A stretch of DNA of 57,326 bases from Longimicrobiales bacterium (GTDB lineage Bacteria; Gemmatimonadota; Gemmatimonadetes; Longimicrobiales; RSA9), in assembly GCA_035461765.1 (NCBI GenBank), contig DATHUY010000038.1:1-57326 (forward strand), written 5' to 3'. The notes beneath the pieces are model-generated. The model saw only the letters and a program-made list of their open reading frames with translations. It ran no database searches and had not been told where the DNA came from. The translations under genes were made by a program, and so were the position numbers. Positions 27,269-34,674 of the stretch are shown piece by piece (positions within the stretch are counted from its first letter, which is position 1; the number at the start of each line of letters is the position of its first letter).

Positions 27269-27951
27269 TGCGTTTGTTCGCGCGACTGCTGACGGCCTGC
27301 GCTCTTCTGCTTCCCGCGGCCCGGGCACACGGCCAGGAGCTGGCCGACTACGATTACGAGAATCTCACGTTCCGCGGCATCGGCTTCGACTACGGCTATA
27401 TCTGGCCGACGAAGGTCGAGGCGGCGCCCATGTACTCCATCCGCCTGGACCTCGGCTTCCTCGGCCCCGCGGTCCGCATCTCACCCAGCCTCTCGTACTG
27501 GTCATCGGAGTTCCGGGCCACGGAGCTGGATCGGCTTGCCGACCGCCTCAACAACCTGCCGCCGCTGCAGCAGCAGGGCGTGGTGATCACCGCGGCGGAC
27601 CTCGGTACGGTCGAATGGAGCGACCTCACGATGTCGGTCGATGCCCACGTGGTGTGGACGGCGCCCCTCGATATCATCACATTCGTCGGTGTGGGCGGGT
27701 CGCTGCATGCGCTCAACGGTCGCGGTGATGCCATTGCGGAGACGTTCGTGGAGGACCTCCTCGACTCGACCACCGCTGGCCTGGCCGTGCTCGCGGGCGC
27801 CGAGTACCAGCCGATCCCGCGCCTGCGCCTGTATGGCGAAGCGCGCTACACGCTGGTGAGCGACGTGCGATACCCGGGCATACGGCTGGGCGCCGCATTG
27901 ATGCTGCCGCCGCGCTCCGTGACATCCGAATCGGGGGGGCTCGATGAGTGA
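27268..27951 (+). CDS. Predicted outer-membrane beta-barrel protein
   Basis: A 227-aa exported protein with a signal peptide (MRLFARLLTACALLLPAARAHG). The mature part alternates aromatic/hydrophobic and polar residues (GIGFDYGYIWP, IRLDLGFLGPAVRISPSLSYW, AEYQPIPRLRLYGEARYTL), as in small eight-strand barrels. Its start shares one base with the stop of the SpoIID gene (TGATG), implying coupled translation and perhaps an envelope link. No named family is recognised. Confidence 0.75.
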   Translation: MRLFARLLTACALLLPAARAHGQELADYDYENLTFRGIGFDYGYIWPTKVEAAPMYSIRLDLGFLGPAVRISPSLSYWSSEFRATELDRLADRLNNLPPLQQQGVVITAADLGTVEWSDLTMSVDAHVVWTAPLDIITFVGVGGSLHALNGRGDAIAETFVEDLLDSTTAGLAVLAGAEYQPIPRLRLYGEARYTLVSDVRYPGIRLGAALMLPPRSVTSESGGLDE

Positions 27952-28957
27952 AGGGAAGCTGCGCGTGGCGCTGATGGGCGTCGGCGCCATCGCACAGGTG
28001 GTGCATCTGCCGGTGCTGAACGAGCTCGATGAGGTCGAGCTTACCGCGGTCTGCGATGTCGATTACGTGCGCGCCAACGCACTCGCCGCCCGCTTCGGCA
28101 TCCCCCACATATTCCGCGATGACGATGAGGTGTTCAGATCCGACCTGATCGACGCGATCATCATCTGCACGCCCAGCTATCTCCACGAGGAGCAGGCGAT
28201 CGCGGCGCTCGAGGCCGGCAAGCACGTGCTCGTCGAGAAGCCGCTCGCGCTCTCACCCGAAGCCGTCGAGCGCGTCATCGCCGTCGCCGAGCGCACCGGC
28301 CGCACGCTGATGGTCGCCATGAACAACCGCTACCGCCCGGATACGGTCGCGCTGCGGCCGTTCTCCACCAACGGCGAGCTGGGCGATGTGTTTCTCACCC
28401 GCGGTGCGTGGCTGAACCGCAAGATGCGCGTCGTGCGGCCCACCTGGCGCCACCGTCGCGCAACGGCCGGCGGCGGCGCCATGATGGACCTCGGCGTGCA
28501 GACCCTCGACCTGTGCCTCTGGATGCTCGGCTGGCCCGACGCAGCCAGCGTCATGACCCACATGCATTACCCCGATGGCATGGAGGTAGAGGACACCGCG
28601 GGCATCATCGTCCGCCTGAAGAACGGCTCCGGCATCTCACTGACCGTGAGCTGGAGCCTCGTCGCCGAGCGCGACCGCCACTACATGCGCATGCTCGGTA
28701 CCCGCGGCTCCGGCGCCATATCGCCGCTGGCCGTCTTCAAGGAAGTGGAGACCGGTCAGATGATCGATGTCACGCCGAACGTCTCGCTCGGACGCGAGAA
28801 TCTCTACACCGCCTCGTACCGGCGCGAGCTGACGCACTTCGTGAGCGTTGCGACCGGCGGCAGCGAGGAGCCGCTGCCGCGTGAGCAGATCCAGATCATG
28901 CGCATCGTCGAGGCCGCCTACCGGTCGGCGGAAGAGAAGGCGGAGGTGAACCTGTAG
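27944..28957 (+). CDS. Gfo/Idh/MocA-family oxidoreductase
   Basis: A 337-aa NAD(P)-dependent dehydrogenase-like protein. The N-terminal Rossmann segment is VALMGVGAIAQVVHLPVL, the family lysine lies in HVLVEKPLALS (about residues 92-102), and the C-terminal domain is the usual beta-sheet substrate domain with GGGAMMDLGVQTLDL. Such enzymes act on sugars, inositols and many other compounds; the substrate cannot be told from sequence. Overlaps the barrel-protein gene by 8 nt. Confidence 0.9.
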   Translation: MSEGKLRVALMGVGAIAQVVHLPVLNELDEVELTAVCDVDYVRANALAARFGIPHIFRDDDEVFRSDLIDAIIICTPSYLHEEQAIAALEAGKHVLVEKPLALSPEAVERVIAVAERTGRTLMVAMNNRYRPDTVALRPFSTNGELGDVFLTRGAWLNRKMRVVRPTWRHRRATAGGGAMMDLGVQTLDLCLWMLGWPDAASVMTHMHYPDGMEVEDTAGIIVRLKNGSGISLTVSWSLVAERDRHYMRMLGTRGSGAISPLAVFKEVETGQMIDVTPNVSLGRENLYTASYRRELTHFVSVATGGSEEPLPREQIQIMRIVEAAYRSAEEKAEVNL

Positions 28958-29026
28958 CTCTCGCCGCGGCCTCCTCCCTCCTGCCGGGGAGACTTCCTGC
29001 CCGGGTCCCGCCGGGCCGGCGAAACC

Positions 29027-29055
29027 TTGCCCGTACCGGCGATTTTCGTTAATCT
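29027..29055 (+). promoter_or_regulatory. rpmE promoter
   Basis: TTGCCC (29027-29032), a 17-bp spacer and TAATCT (29050-29055). Initiation near 29062 leaves a leader of about 30 nt with GAGGG before ATG 29093. The TTG at 29027 is in frame with rpmE but belongs to the -35 box. Confidence 0.62.
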
Positions 29056-29092
29056 TCCTGTCTATACGCGAACACGCCACGAGGGCCAGAGC

Positions 29093-29305
29093 ATGAAGCC
29101 AGGCATTCATCCGGACTACACGACTTCCACGGTGCATTGCGCCTGTGGGAACAAGTTCGAGACGCGCAGCACGCAGGACGACATCCACGTTGAGATCTGC
29201 GCCATCTGCCACCCGTACTACACGGGGCGGCAGAAGCTGATCGATACCGCGGGCCGGGTCGAGCGATTCCGCCAGAAATGGGGAAAGCAGACGGCCGGAG
29301 CATGA
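29093..29305 (+). CDS. rpmE: 50S ribosomal protein bL31
   Basis: A 70-aa ribosomal protein of the large subunit. MKPGIHPDY at the N-terminus is diagnostic. The CACG and CAIC pairs provide four cysteines, the zinc-binding (C+) form, so this is the zinc-replete paralogue type. An open frame extends to 29027 but ATG 29093 matches the family start. A terminator-like hairpin follows immediately. Confidence 0.96.
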   Translation: MKPGIHPDYTTSTVHCACGNKFETRSTQDDIHVEICAICHPYYTGRQKLIDTAGRVERFRQKWGKQTAGA

Positions 29306-29306
29306 G

Positions 29307-29331
29307 AAGAGCCGGGGTTTCCCCGGCTCTT
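29307..29331 (+). terminator. Terminator-like hairpin after rpmE
   Basis: AAGAGCCGGGG (29307-29317), loop TTT, and the perfect complement (29321-29331), an 11-bp stem followed by a short T run. It lies 2 nt after the rpmE stop and just before the prfA ribosome-binding site, so it probably attenuates read-through from rpmE into prfA. Confidence 0.75.
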
Positions 29332-29351
29332 TCAGCATCCGCGAGGGAACG

Positions 29352-30431
29352 ATGAGCTGGGAATCGCGCATTCCATCCGTGCGACAGCGCTACAGCGACC
29401 TGACGGACCGGCTGGCGGATCCGGCGGTCCTGAACGATCGCGATACGTTGCGAAAGGTTGCGCAGGAGCAGGCGGAGCTGGCGCCTCTGGTCGAGGTCGC
29501 GGACCGGCTGGAACGTGTTCGTGCGCAGCTGGGCGAGGCGCGGGCGCTGATCGGTTCGGGCGAGGAGCCGGAGCTGGTGGAGCTGGCCGAGGCTGAGGTC
29601 GGCGAGCTGGAGGCGGAGGAGGAGCGCCTGAGCGCCGAGCTGCGACGGCTGCTGCTGCCGAAGGACCCGCTGGCAGATCGCGCGGCGGTGGTGGAGATCC
29701 GCGCGGGCACCGGCGGCGATGAGGCCGGCCTGTTTGCAGCGGACCTGTACCGGATGTACACCCGGTACGCGGACGCGCGGAACTGGGGCGTCGAGCTGGT
29801 CGATCTGTCGGAAGGCGAACGCGGCGCCTACAAGGAAGTGGTGTTCATCGTCCGGGGGCGCAACGCCTATGGCGACCTGCGTCACGAATCCGGCGTACAT
29901 CGCGTACAGCGCGTGCCGGCGACGGAGAATCAGGGCCGAATCCACACGTCTGCGGCCACCGTTGCGGTGCTGCCGGAAGCGGAGGACGTGGACATCGAGA
30001 TCCGCGATGAGGACCTCAGGATCGACGTCTATCGTTCCAGCGGTCCGGGCGGGCAGTCGGTCAATACGACGGACTCGGCGGTGCGGATCACGCATATCCC
30101 GACGGGCGTCGTGGTGACGTGTCAGGACGAGAAGTCGCAGCTGAAGAACAAGACCAAGGCGATGAAGGTCCTGCGCAGCCGCCTGCTCGATGCGCGCATC
30201 GCGGAGCAGGAGGCGGAACGGTCACGGGACCGGAAGACGCAGGTGGGCACCGGCGACCGCTCGGCCAAGATCCGCACGTACAACTTCCCGCAGGGCCGCG
30301 TCACGGATCATCGCATCGGGTTGACGATGCACCGGCTTCACGAGGTGCTCGACGGCGATCTCGATGAGCTGATCGGTGCACTCAAGCTGGCGCGCGAGGC
30401 GGAGCAGCTCGAGTCCGCGTCCGCGGCCTGA
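29352..30431 (+). CDS. prfA: Peptide chain release factor 1
   Basis: Recognises UAA and UAG stop codons and triggers peptide release. The 359-aa protein has the GGQ catalytic motif at residues 233-235 (SSGPGGQSVNTTDSAV) and the codon-recognition tripeptide Pro-Ala-Thr in RVPATENQGR. PxT marks RF1 rather than RF2 (SPF). GAGGGA precedes ATG 29352. The release-factor glutamine methyltransferase follows at once, as usual. Confidence 0.95.
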   Translation: MSWESRIPSVRQRYSDLTDRLADPAVLNDRDTLRKVAQEQAELAPLVEVADRLERVRAQLGEARALIGSGEEPELVELAEAEVGELEAEEERLSAELRRLLLPKDPLADRAAVVEIRAGTGGDEAGLFAADLYRMYTRYADARNWGVELVDLSEGERGAYKEVVFIVRGRNAYGDLRHESGVHRVQRVPATENQGRIHTSAATVAVLPEAEDVDIEIRDEDLRIDVYRSSGPGGQSVNTTDSAVRITHIPTGVVVTCQDEKSQLKNKTKAMKVLRSRLLDARIAEQEAERSRDRKTQVGTGDRSAKIRTYNFPQGRVTDHRIGLTMHRLHEVLDGDLDELIGALKLAREAEQLESASAA

Positions 30432-30438
30432 GGCCGGC

Positions 30439-31320
30439 GTGACGGAGCGGGCGCTGGACGTCTCGCGCAAGGCCGCGGGCGTCCTCGAGGAACGCGGCTT
30501 CGAACAGGCGCGGCTCGAGTCCGAGCTGCTGCTGGCGGGCATTCTGGGACTGAAACGGCTCGACCTGTATCTTCAGCATGATCGCCCGCTGACGGAGAAC
30601 GAGCTGGAGCAGTACCGCAGCGCGGTCCGCCGCCGGCTCAGGCGCGAGCCCGTGCAGTACATCCTGGGCACGGCCGCCTTCCGCGGCCTGGACCTCCAGG
30701 TAGATGCGCGCGTGCTGATCCCGCGGCCGGAGACCGAAGTGCTCGCGGGCGCGGTGCTGGACTGGTCGAGAAGGCAGGGGCGGTGGGGCGGCGTTCTCGA
30801 CATCGGTACGGGATCGGGCGCCATCGCGCTCAGCCTGGTCACAGAGGGTGAGTACGAGCGGGTGGTAGCGAGCGACGTCTCAGTGGACGCGCTCGACGTG
30901 GCGCGGCTGAATGCGGCCCGACTCGGCGTGGCCGATCGGATCGAGTTCCGCGAGGGATCGCTGTTCGACGTGGTCGGTGAGGGCGAGCGCTATGACGTCA
31001 TCGTGTCGAATCCGCCGTATGTGGCGGAGTCGGACCGGGGCGGTCTCGCAGCCGAGGTCGTGACGCATGAGCCGGGAACTGCGTTGTTCGCCGGCGCCGA
31101 CGGTCTGGCCGTGATCGGCGGGCTCATCGCGGGCGCGGCGGACCGGCTTCGCCCGGGTGGACTGCTGGCCCTCGAGATGGGGGCGATGCAGGGGCCGGCC
31201 GTCCTGGATCTGCTTGCGAAATCGGGCAGGTACGTCGATTCGCGGGTGGAGCGCGACCTCGCCGGGCGCGACCGGATCGCGCTGGCGCAGACAGTCGGAC
31301 GCGGAACCCACTCTGCATAA
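30439..31320 (+). CDS. prmC: Release factor glutamine methyltransferase
   Basis: Methylates the glutamine of the GGQ motif in RF1/RF2. The 293-aa protein has an N-terminal helical domain, the RREPVQYILG and FRGLDL motifs, the SAM-binding DIGTGSGAIALSL (about residues 115-127) and the catalytic SNPPYV. GTG 30439 is chosen: the frame opens earlier inside prfA, but homology begins here, 7 nt after the prfA stop. The last eight codons and the stop lie inside the left arm of a long inverted repeat. Confidence 0.94.
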   Translation: MTERALDVSRKAAGVLEERGFEQARLESELLLAGILGLKRLDLYLQHDRPLTENELEQYRSAVRRRLRREPVQYILGTAAFRGLDLQVDARVLIPRPETEVLAGAVLDWSRRQGRWGGVLDIGTGSGAIALSLVTEGEYERVVASDVSVDALDVARLNAARLGVADRIEFREGSLFDVVGEGERYDVIVSNPPYVAESDRGGLAAEVVTHEPGTALFAGADGLAVIGGLIAGAADRLRPGGLLALEMGAMQGPAVLDLLAKSGRYVDSRVERDLAGRDRIALAQTVGRGTHSA

Positions 31321-31426
31321 CGGCTCAAAGGCACATGGCCGTGTCGCCGGTACCGCGGGCCGGAAGATCTGTATGCGCCACTGCCATGATGGGCTGAGCC
31401 GGTATGCAGAGTGGGTTCCGCGTCCG
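31296..31426. repeat. 131-nt near-palindrome overlapping the prmC 3' end
   Basis: The left arm 31296-31327 and right arm 31395-31426 are 32-nt inverted copies with one mismatch. Inside, 31334-31343 and 31379-31388 also pair (9 of 10), after a symmetric 6-nt internal loop; the central loop is about 35 nt. The left arm includes the last codons and stop of prmC, so the right arm is an inverted copy of coding sequence. In RNA it would make a very stable hairpin. No transposase gene or target-site duplication is visible. Confidence 0.85.
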
Positions 31427-31483
31427 GTGGCGCCGGTGGCGACGCCGGCGTAATAATTGGTGACTCTACCGGCGTGCGCCGGT
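31425..31483. repeat. Short GC-rich repeats before the YlbF-family gene
   Basis: CGGTGGCG is repeated in tandem (31425-31432 and 31434-31441), followed by the palindrome CGCCGGCG (31443-31450) and a hairpin ACCGGCG (31468-31474) pairing with 31477-31483. With the neighbouring long inverted repeat this makes the whole prmC-ylbF gap strongly structured. Confidence 0.5.
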
Positions 31484-31503
31484 TCATGCGGCATGGAGGA
31501 GTA

Positions 31504-31866
31504 ATGACGGACGGAATGAAGGAACGCGCCCAGGAGCTGGGGCGCCTGCTCGGTCAGAGCGACGAGTACAAGGCGCTCGGGCGCGCGCGGCAGCGACTCA
31601 CGGATGACCAGGACGCCGTAGGGGCGATGACGCGGCTCGACAAGCTGGAGCGGGAGATTTCCACCGCGCTCCACAGCGGCCAGGAGCCGGAGGAGAGCGC
31701 GAAACAGGAGTACGAGACCGTATTCGGCACGCTGCAGTCGTCGACTTCCTATCAGGGGCTGGTGGCCGCGCAGTCGAATTTTGACAAGCTGCTGCAGCGG
31801 GTGAACGAGGAGATCTCGCGCGGTATGGAGATGGGCGCGCAGTCACGCATTATCCTGCCGTCCTGA
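31504..31866 (+). CDS. YlbF/YmcA-family protein
   Basis: A 120-aa all-helical protein resembling the YlbF family (Com_YlbF, formerly DUF964). In Bacillus, YlbF, YmcA and YaaT form a complex that steers RNase Y. Visible: ELGRLLGQSDEYKALGRARQRL near the N-terminus and YQGLVAAQSNFDKLLQRVNEEI near the C-terminus. ATG 31504 is chosen for its strong GGAGG site 5 nt upstream; the frame extends to 31411 inside the repeat. Role in this organism unknown. Confidence 0.75.
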   Translation: MTDGMKERAQELGRLLGQSDEYKALGRARQRLTDDQDAVGAMTRLDKLEREISTALHSGQEPEESAKQEYETVFGTLQSSTSYQGLVAAQSNFDKLLQRVNEEISRGMEMGAQSRIILPS

Positions 31867-31873
31867 GGCAAGC

Positions 31874-32500
31874 ATGGCCCTCGAGTCGTTGCGAAGCGGC
31901 GTCTACGGGATCATACGACCGCTCATCGATGTTCTCGTGCGGCACCGGGTGCATCCCAATCTGCTCACGACGCTCGGGTTCCTGTCCACGCTCGGCGCCG
32001 GTCTGGCGTTCCATCAGCATCAGGTCCGCTGGGCCGGTTTCCTGATCCTGCTCGGCGGCTTTTTCGACATCCTCGATGGCCGTGTCGCCCGGCTGACTGC
32101 GCTCGGCAGCAAGTTCGGCGCATTCTATGACTCGACGCTCGACCGGATCAGCGAGATCGTCGTGTTCATCGGCATCCTGTCGCTGTACAACGATTACCGG
32201 CAGGAACTGGGCGATGTGGGGATGATCTACCTGGTCATGCTCGCCATGGCGGGCTCCCTCATGATCAGCTATACTCGCGCTCGCGCGGAAGCGCTCGGCC
32301 TGGACTGCCGGGTCGGGCTCATGCCGCGCGCGGAGCGTGTGGTGCTGCTCGGTGCCGCATCGCTCTTCTTCGGCGAGGCGTGGAACGGCCTGGTGCTCAA
32401 GGGCGTGATCGTGATCCTCGCGGTCCTCACGAACCTGACCGCCTTCCAGCGCATCGTATGGGTATACCAGCACGCTCGTGGCGTGCCCCTCGATGAATGA
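31874..32500 (+). CDS. CDP-alcohol phosphatidyltransferase, possibly phosphatidylinositol(-phosphate) synthase
   Basis: An integral membrane enzyme of 208 aa with the complete CDP-alcohol phosphotransferase signature: Asp65, Asp68-Gly69, Ala72-Arg73, Gly82, Asp86 and Asp90, in the order D-x2-D-G-x2-A-R-x8-G-x3-D-x3-D. About five to six membrane helices are visible. It transfers a phosphatidyl group from CDP-diacylglycerol to an alcohol. The adjacent inositol-phosphate synthase gene suggests the alcohol is inositol or inositol-1-phosphate; glycerol phosphate or another polyol remains possible. Confidence 0.88.
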   Translation: MALESLRSGVYGIIRPLIDVLVRHRVHPNLLTTLGFLSTLGAGLAFHQHQVRWAGFLILLGGFFDILDGRVARLTALGSKFGAFYDSTLDRISEIVVFIGILSLYNDYRQELGDVGMIYLVMLAMAGSLMISYTRARAEALGLDCRVGLMPRAERVVLLGAASLFFGEAWNGLVLKGVIVILAVLTNLTAFQRIVWVYQHARGVPLDE

Positions 32501-32555
32501 CAATGAAGTTCTTCGCATTACTACTACAGTTGTCCACCCGATCAATTGAGGTCAT

Positions 32556-33887
32556 ATGAGCGGCACCGAAGTCAGGCCCGCACAGGGTAAGCTCGGCGTC
32601 CTTCTGCCCGGCATGGGCGCGGTTGCGACCACCTTCATCGCAGGTGTCGAAGCCGTCCGCCGCGGCATGGCGGAGCCAATCGGCTCGCTGACGCAGCTCG
32701 CGCACATCCGGCTCGGCAAGCGCACGGACAATCGCAACCCGCTCATCCACGACTTCGTCCCGCTGGCGGGGCTGAACGACCTGGTGTTCGGCGGGTGGGA
32801 TCCGATCCCGGACAACGCGTACGAGAGTGCACTGAACGCCGGTGTGCTCAACAAGTACGAGCACATCGAGCCGATCGCCGATTTCCTGAAGGGCATCAAG
32901 CCGATGCCCGCTGTGTTCGACAATCGCTACGTGACGCGCATCGATGGCACGAACGTGAAGACGGGCGCCACGAAGCGCGACCTGGGCGAGCAGCTGCGCC
33001 AGGACATCCGCGACTTCAAGGCGGAGCACGGCTGTGATCGTCTGGTCATGGTCTGGTGCGCATCGACCGAGGTGTTCCTCCAGCCGTCCGACGCGCACAT
33101 GTCGCTGGAGAAGTTCGAGCGCGCGCTCGACTCCGACGACCCCGCGATCGCGCCGTCCATGCTGTACGCCTGGGCCGCCATCATGGAAGGTGTACCTTTC
33201 GCCAATGGCGCACCGAATCTGACGGTCGATTTCCCGGCCATCCAGGAGCTCGCGAAGCGGGAGGGCGTGCCGATCGCCGGCAAGGACTTCAAGTCCGGCC
33301 AGACCATGATGAAGACGATCCTCGCGCCCGGCCTCAAGGCGCGCATGCTCGGCCTCTCCGGCTGGTTCAGCACCAACATCCTGGGCAATCGCGATGGCGC
33401 GGTGCTCGACGATCCGAATTCCTTCAAGACGAAGGAGGAGTCGAAGCTCGGCGTTATCGAGCACATCCTCCAGCCCAAGCTGCATCCGGAGCTCTACGGG
33501 AACGTGTACCACAAGGTGCGCATCGAGTACTACCCGCCGCGTGGTGACAACAAGGAAGGCTGGGACAACCTCGACATCTTCGGCTGGCTCGGCTATCCGA
33601 TGCAGATCAAGGTCGACTTCCTCTGCCGTGACTCCATTCTGGCAGCGCCGATCGTCCTCGACCTCGCCCTGTTCATGGACCTCGCGCACCGCTCCGGCAT
33701 GAGCGGCATCCAGGAGTGGCTCTCGTTCTACTTCAAGTCGCCCATGACAGCACCCGGGCTGTATCCGGAGCACGATCTGTTCATCCAGCACATGAAGCTG
33801 AAGAACACGCTTCGCCACATCATGGGCGAGGACCAGATCACGCACCTGGGGCTGGAGTACTACGAGGAGACGGTAGAAGCCTCCTGA
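32556..33887 (+). CDS. ino1: Myo-inositol-1-phosphate synthase
   Basis: NAD-dependent isomerisation of glucose 6-phosphate to 1D-myo-inositol 3-phosphate. The 443-aa protein shows a nucleotide-binding start (GVLLPGMGAVATTFIAGVEA) and the active-site block KDFKSGQTMMKT with the catalytic lysines, followed by STNILGNRDGAVL. It lies 55 bp after the phosphatidyltransferase gene, and AT-richer DNA in the gap could hold a weak promoter (ATGACA near 32497, TACTAC near 32519). Together the two genes can supply and attach an inositol head group. Confidence 0.94.
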   Translation: MSGTEVRPAQGKLGVLLPGMGAVATTFIAGVEAVRRGMAEPIGSLTQLAHIRLGKRTDNRNPLIHDFVPLAGLNDLVFGGWDPIPDNAYESALNAGVLNKYEHIEPIADFLKGIKPMPAVFDNRYVTRIDGTNVKTGATKRDLGEQLRQDIRDFKAEHGCDRLVMVWCASTEVFLQPSDAHMSLEKFERALDSDDPAIAPSMLYAWAAIMEGVPFANGAPNLTVDFPAIQELAKREGVPIAGKDFKSGQTMMKTILAPGLKARMLGLSGWFSTNILGNRDGAVLDDPNSFKTKEESKLGVIEHILQPKLHPELYGNVYHKVRIEYYPPRGDNKEGWDNLDIFGWLGYPMQIKVDFLCRDSILAAPIVLDLALFMDLAHRSGMSGIQEWLSFYFKSPMTAPGLYPEHDLFIQHMKLKNTLRHIMGEDQITHLGLEYYEETVEAS

Positions 33888-33900
33888 TCGTGAACGAAAT

Positions 33901-33961
33901 CGGGAGCGGGAGCGTCGACGTGTGCGGGAACCGCAGCAGCGAAATGCACCGCCCGCTCCCG
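33901..33961. repeat. Inverted repeat between ino1 and tmk
   Basis: CGGGAGCGGG (33901-33910) and its exact complement (33952-33961) flank a 41-nt loop in the 115-bp gap. It may be a weak terminator for ino1, though no T-tract follows. Nothing else is seen in the gap. Confidence 0.4.
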
Positions 33962-34002
33962 CGAACCGATAACGATCCCGATCCCGCGCCAGGCTTCGTG
34001 TG

Positions 34003-34632
34003 ATGTTTCTGGTATTCGAGGGCGTCGAGGGGTCGGGGAAGTCGACCCAGGCGCGACTGCTCTCCGAGTGGCTGAGCGGTGCCGGGATCGCGAACGTGCT
34101 GACCCGGGAGCCGGGGGGTACGCAGGTCGGCGAGGAGATCCGGCAGGCTCTGCTGCACGGCGGTGATGTGCCTGCGCGCACCGAGCTGCTGCTGATGGTG
34201 GCGGCGCGCGCTGCGTTCGTGGAGCAGGTCGTCCGGCCGGCGCTGGACCGCGGCGACGTGGTGATCGGCGACCGGTACGAGCTCTCATCGTTCGCGTACC
34301 AGGGATACGGTCGGGGGGTGGATCTGGAGGACGTGCGCAGGGTGAACGCGTTCGCGACCGGCGGCCTGCGGCCGGACCTGACGATACTTCTTGATGTCGA
34401 ACCGCACGAAGGTGCGGCACGGCGGCAGCGCGCGGGCGCGGCGGCCGACCGGATCGAACGCGCCGGGGACGATTTCCACCGGGCGGTCGCCGGGGCATAT
34501 CGCTTGCTCTCGGAAACCGAGGAGGATGTCGCCGTGGTCGCCGGGGACGCGTCGCCGGAGGCCGTTCACGCTCGGATCCGAGGGCTGCTGCGGGATAGAT
34601 TTCCAGAAACATTCCCGCCTGCCGAGGGTTAG
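34003..34632 (+). CDS. tmk: Thymidylate kinase
   Basis: Phosphorylates dTMP to dTDP for DNA synthesis. The 209-aa product has the P-loop FEGVEGSGKSTQ (about residues 5-16), the DRYELSSFAYQGYGRG block with the DR(Y/F) motif, and a C-terminal lid. A GTG at 34000 immediately precedes ATG 34003; the ATG is preferred. Confidence 0.95.
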   Translation: MFLVFEGVEGSGKSTQARLLSEWLSGAGIANVLTREPGGTQVGEEIRQALLHGGDVPARTELLLMVAARAAFVEQVVRPALDRGDVVIGDRYELSSFAYQGYGRGVDLEDVRRVNAFATGGLRPDLTILLDVEPHEGAARRQRAGAAADRIERAGDDFHRAVAGAYRLLSETEEDVAVVAGDASPEAVHARIRGLLRDRFPETFPPAEG

Positions 34633-34659
34633 ACAGACAGCACGTACTGGCAGGTTTTA

Positions 34660-34673
34660 CGTCCTGGAGGACG
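34660..34673 (+). promoter_or_regulatory. Hairpin covering the ctpA ribosome-binding site
   Basis: CGTCC (34660-34664) pairs with GGACG (34669-34673) around a TGGA loop, so the GGAGG site is partly folded one base before ATG 34675. It could moderate translation; the stem is only 5 bp and may be accidental. Confidence 0.3.
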
Positions 34674-34674
34674 G

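Noticed and set aside
31451-31457. TAATAAT as a -10 box for the YlbF-family gene
   Set aside because: No -35-like hexamer lies 16-18 bp upstream; that stretch is GC-rich repeat sequence.
32427-34181. A 584-codon minus-strand frame opposite ino1 and tmk
   Set aside because: Sense-strand genes carry clear catalytic motifs; the antisense product has none.
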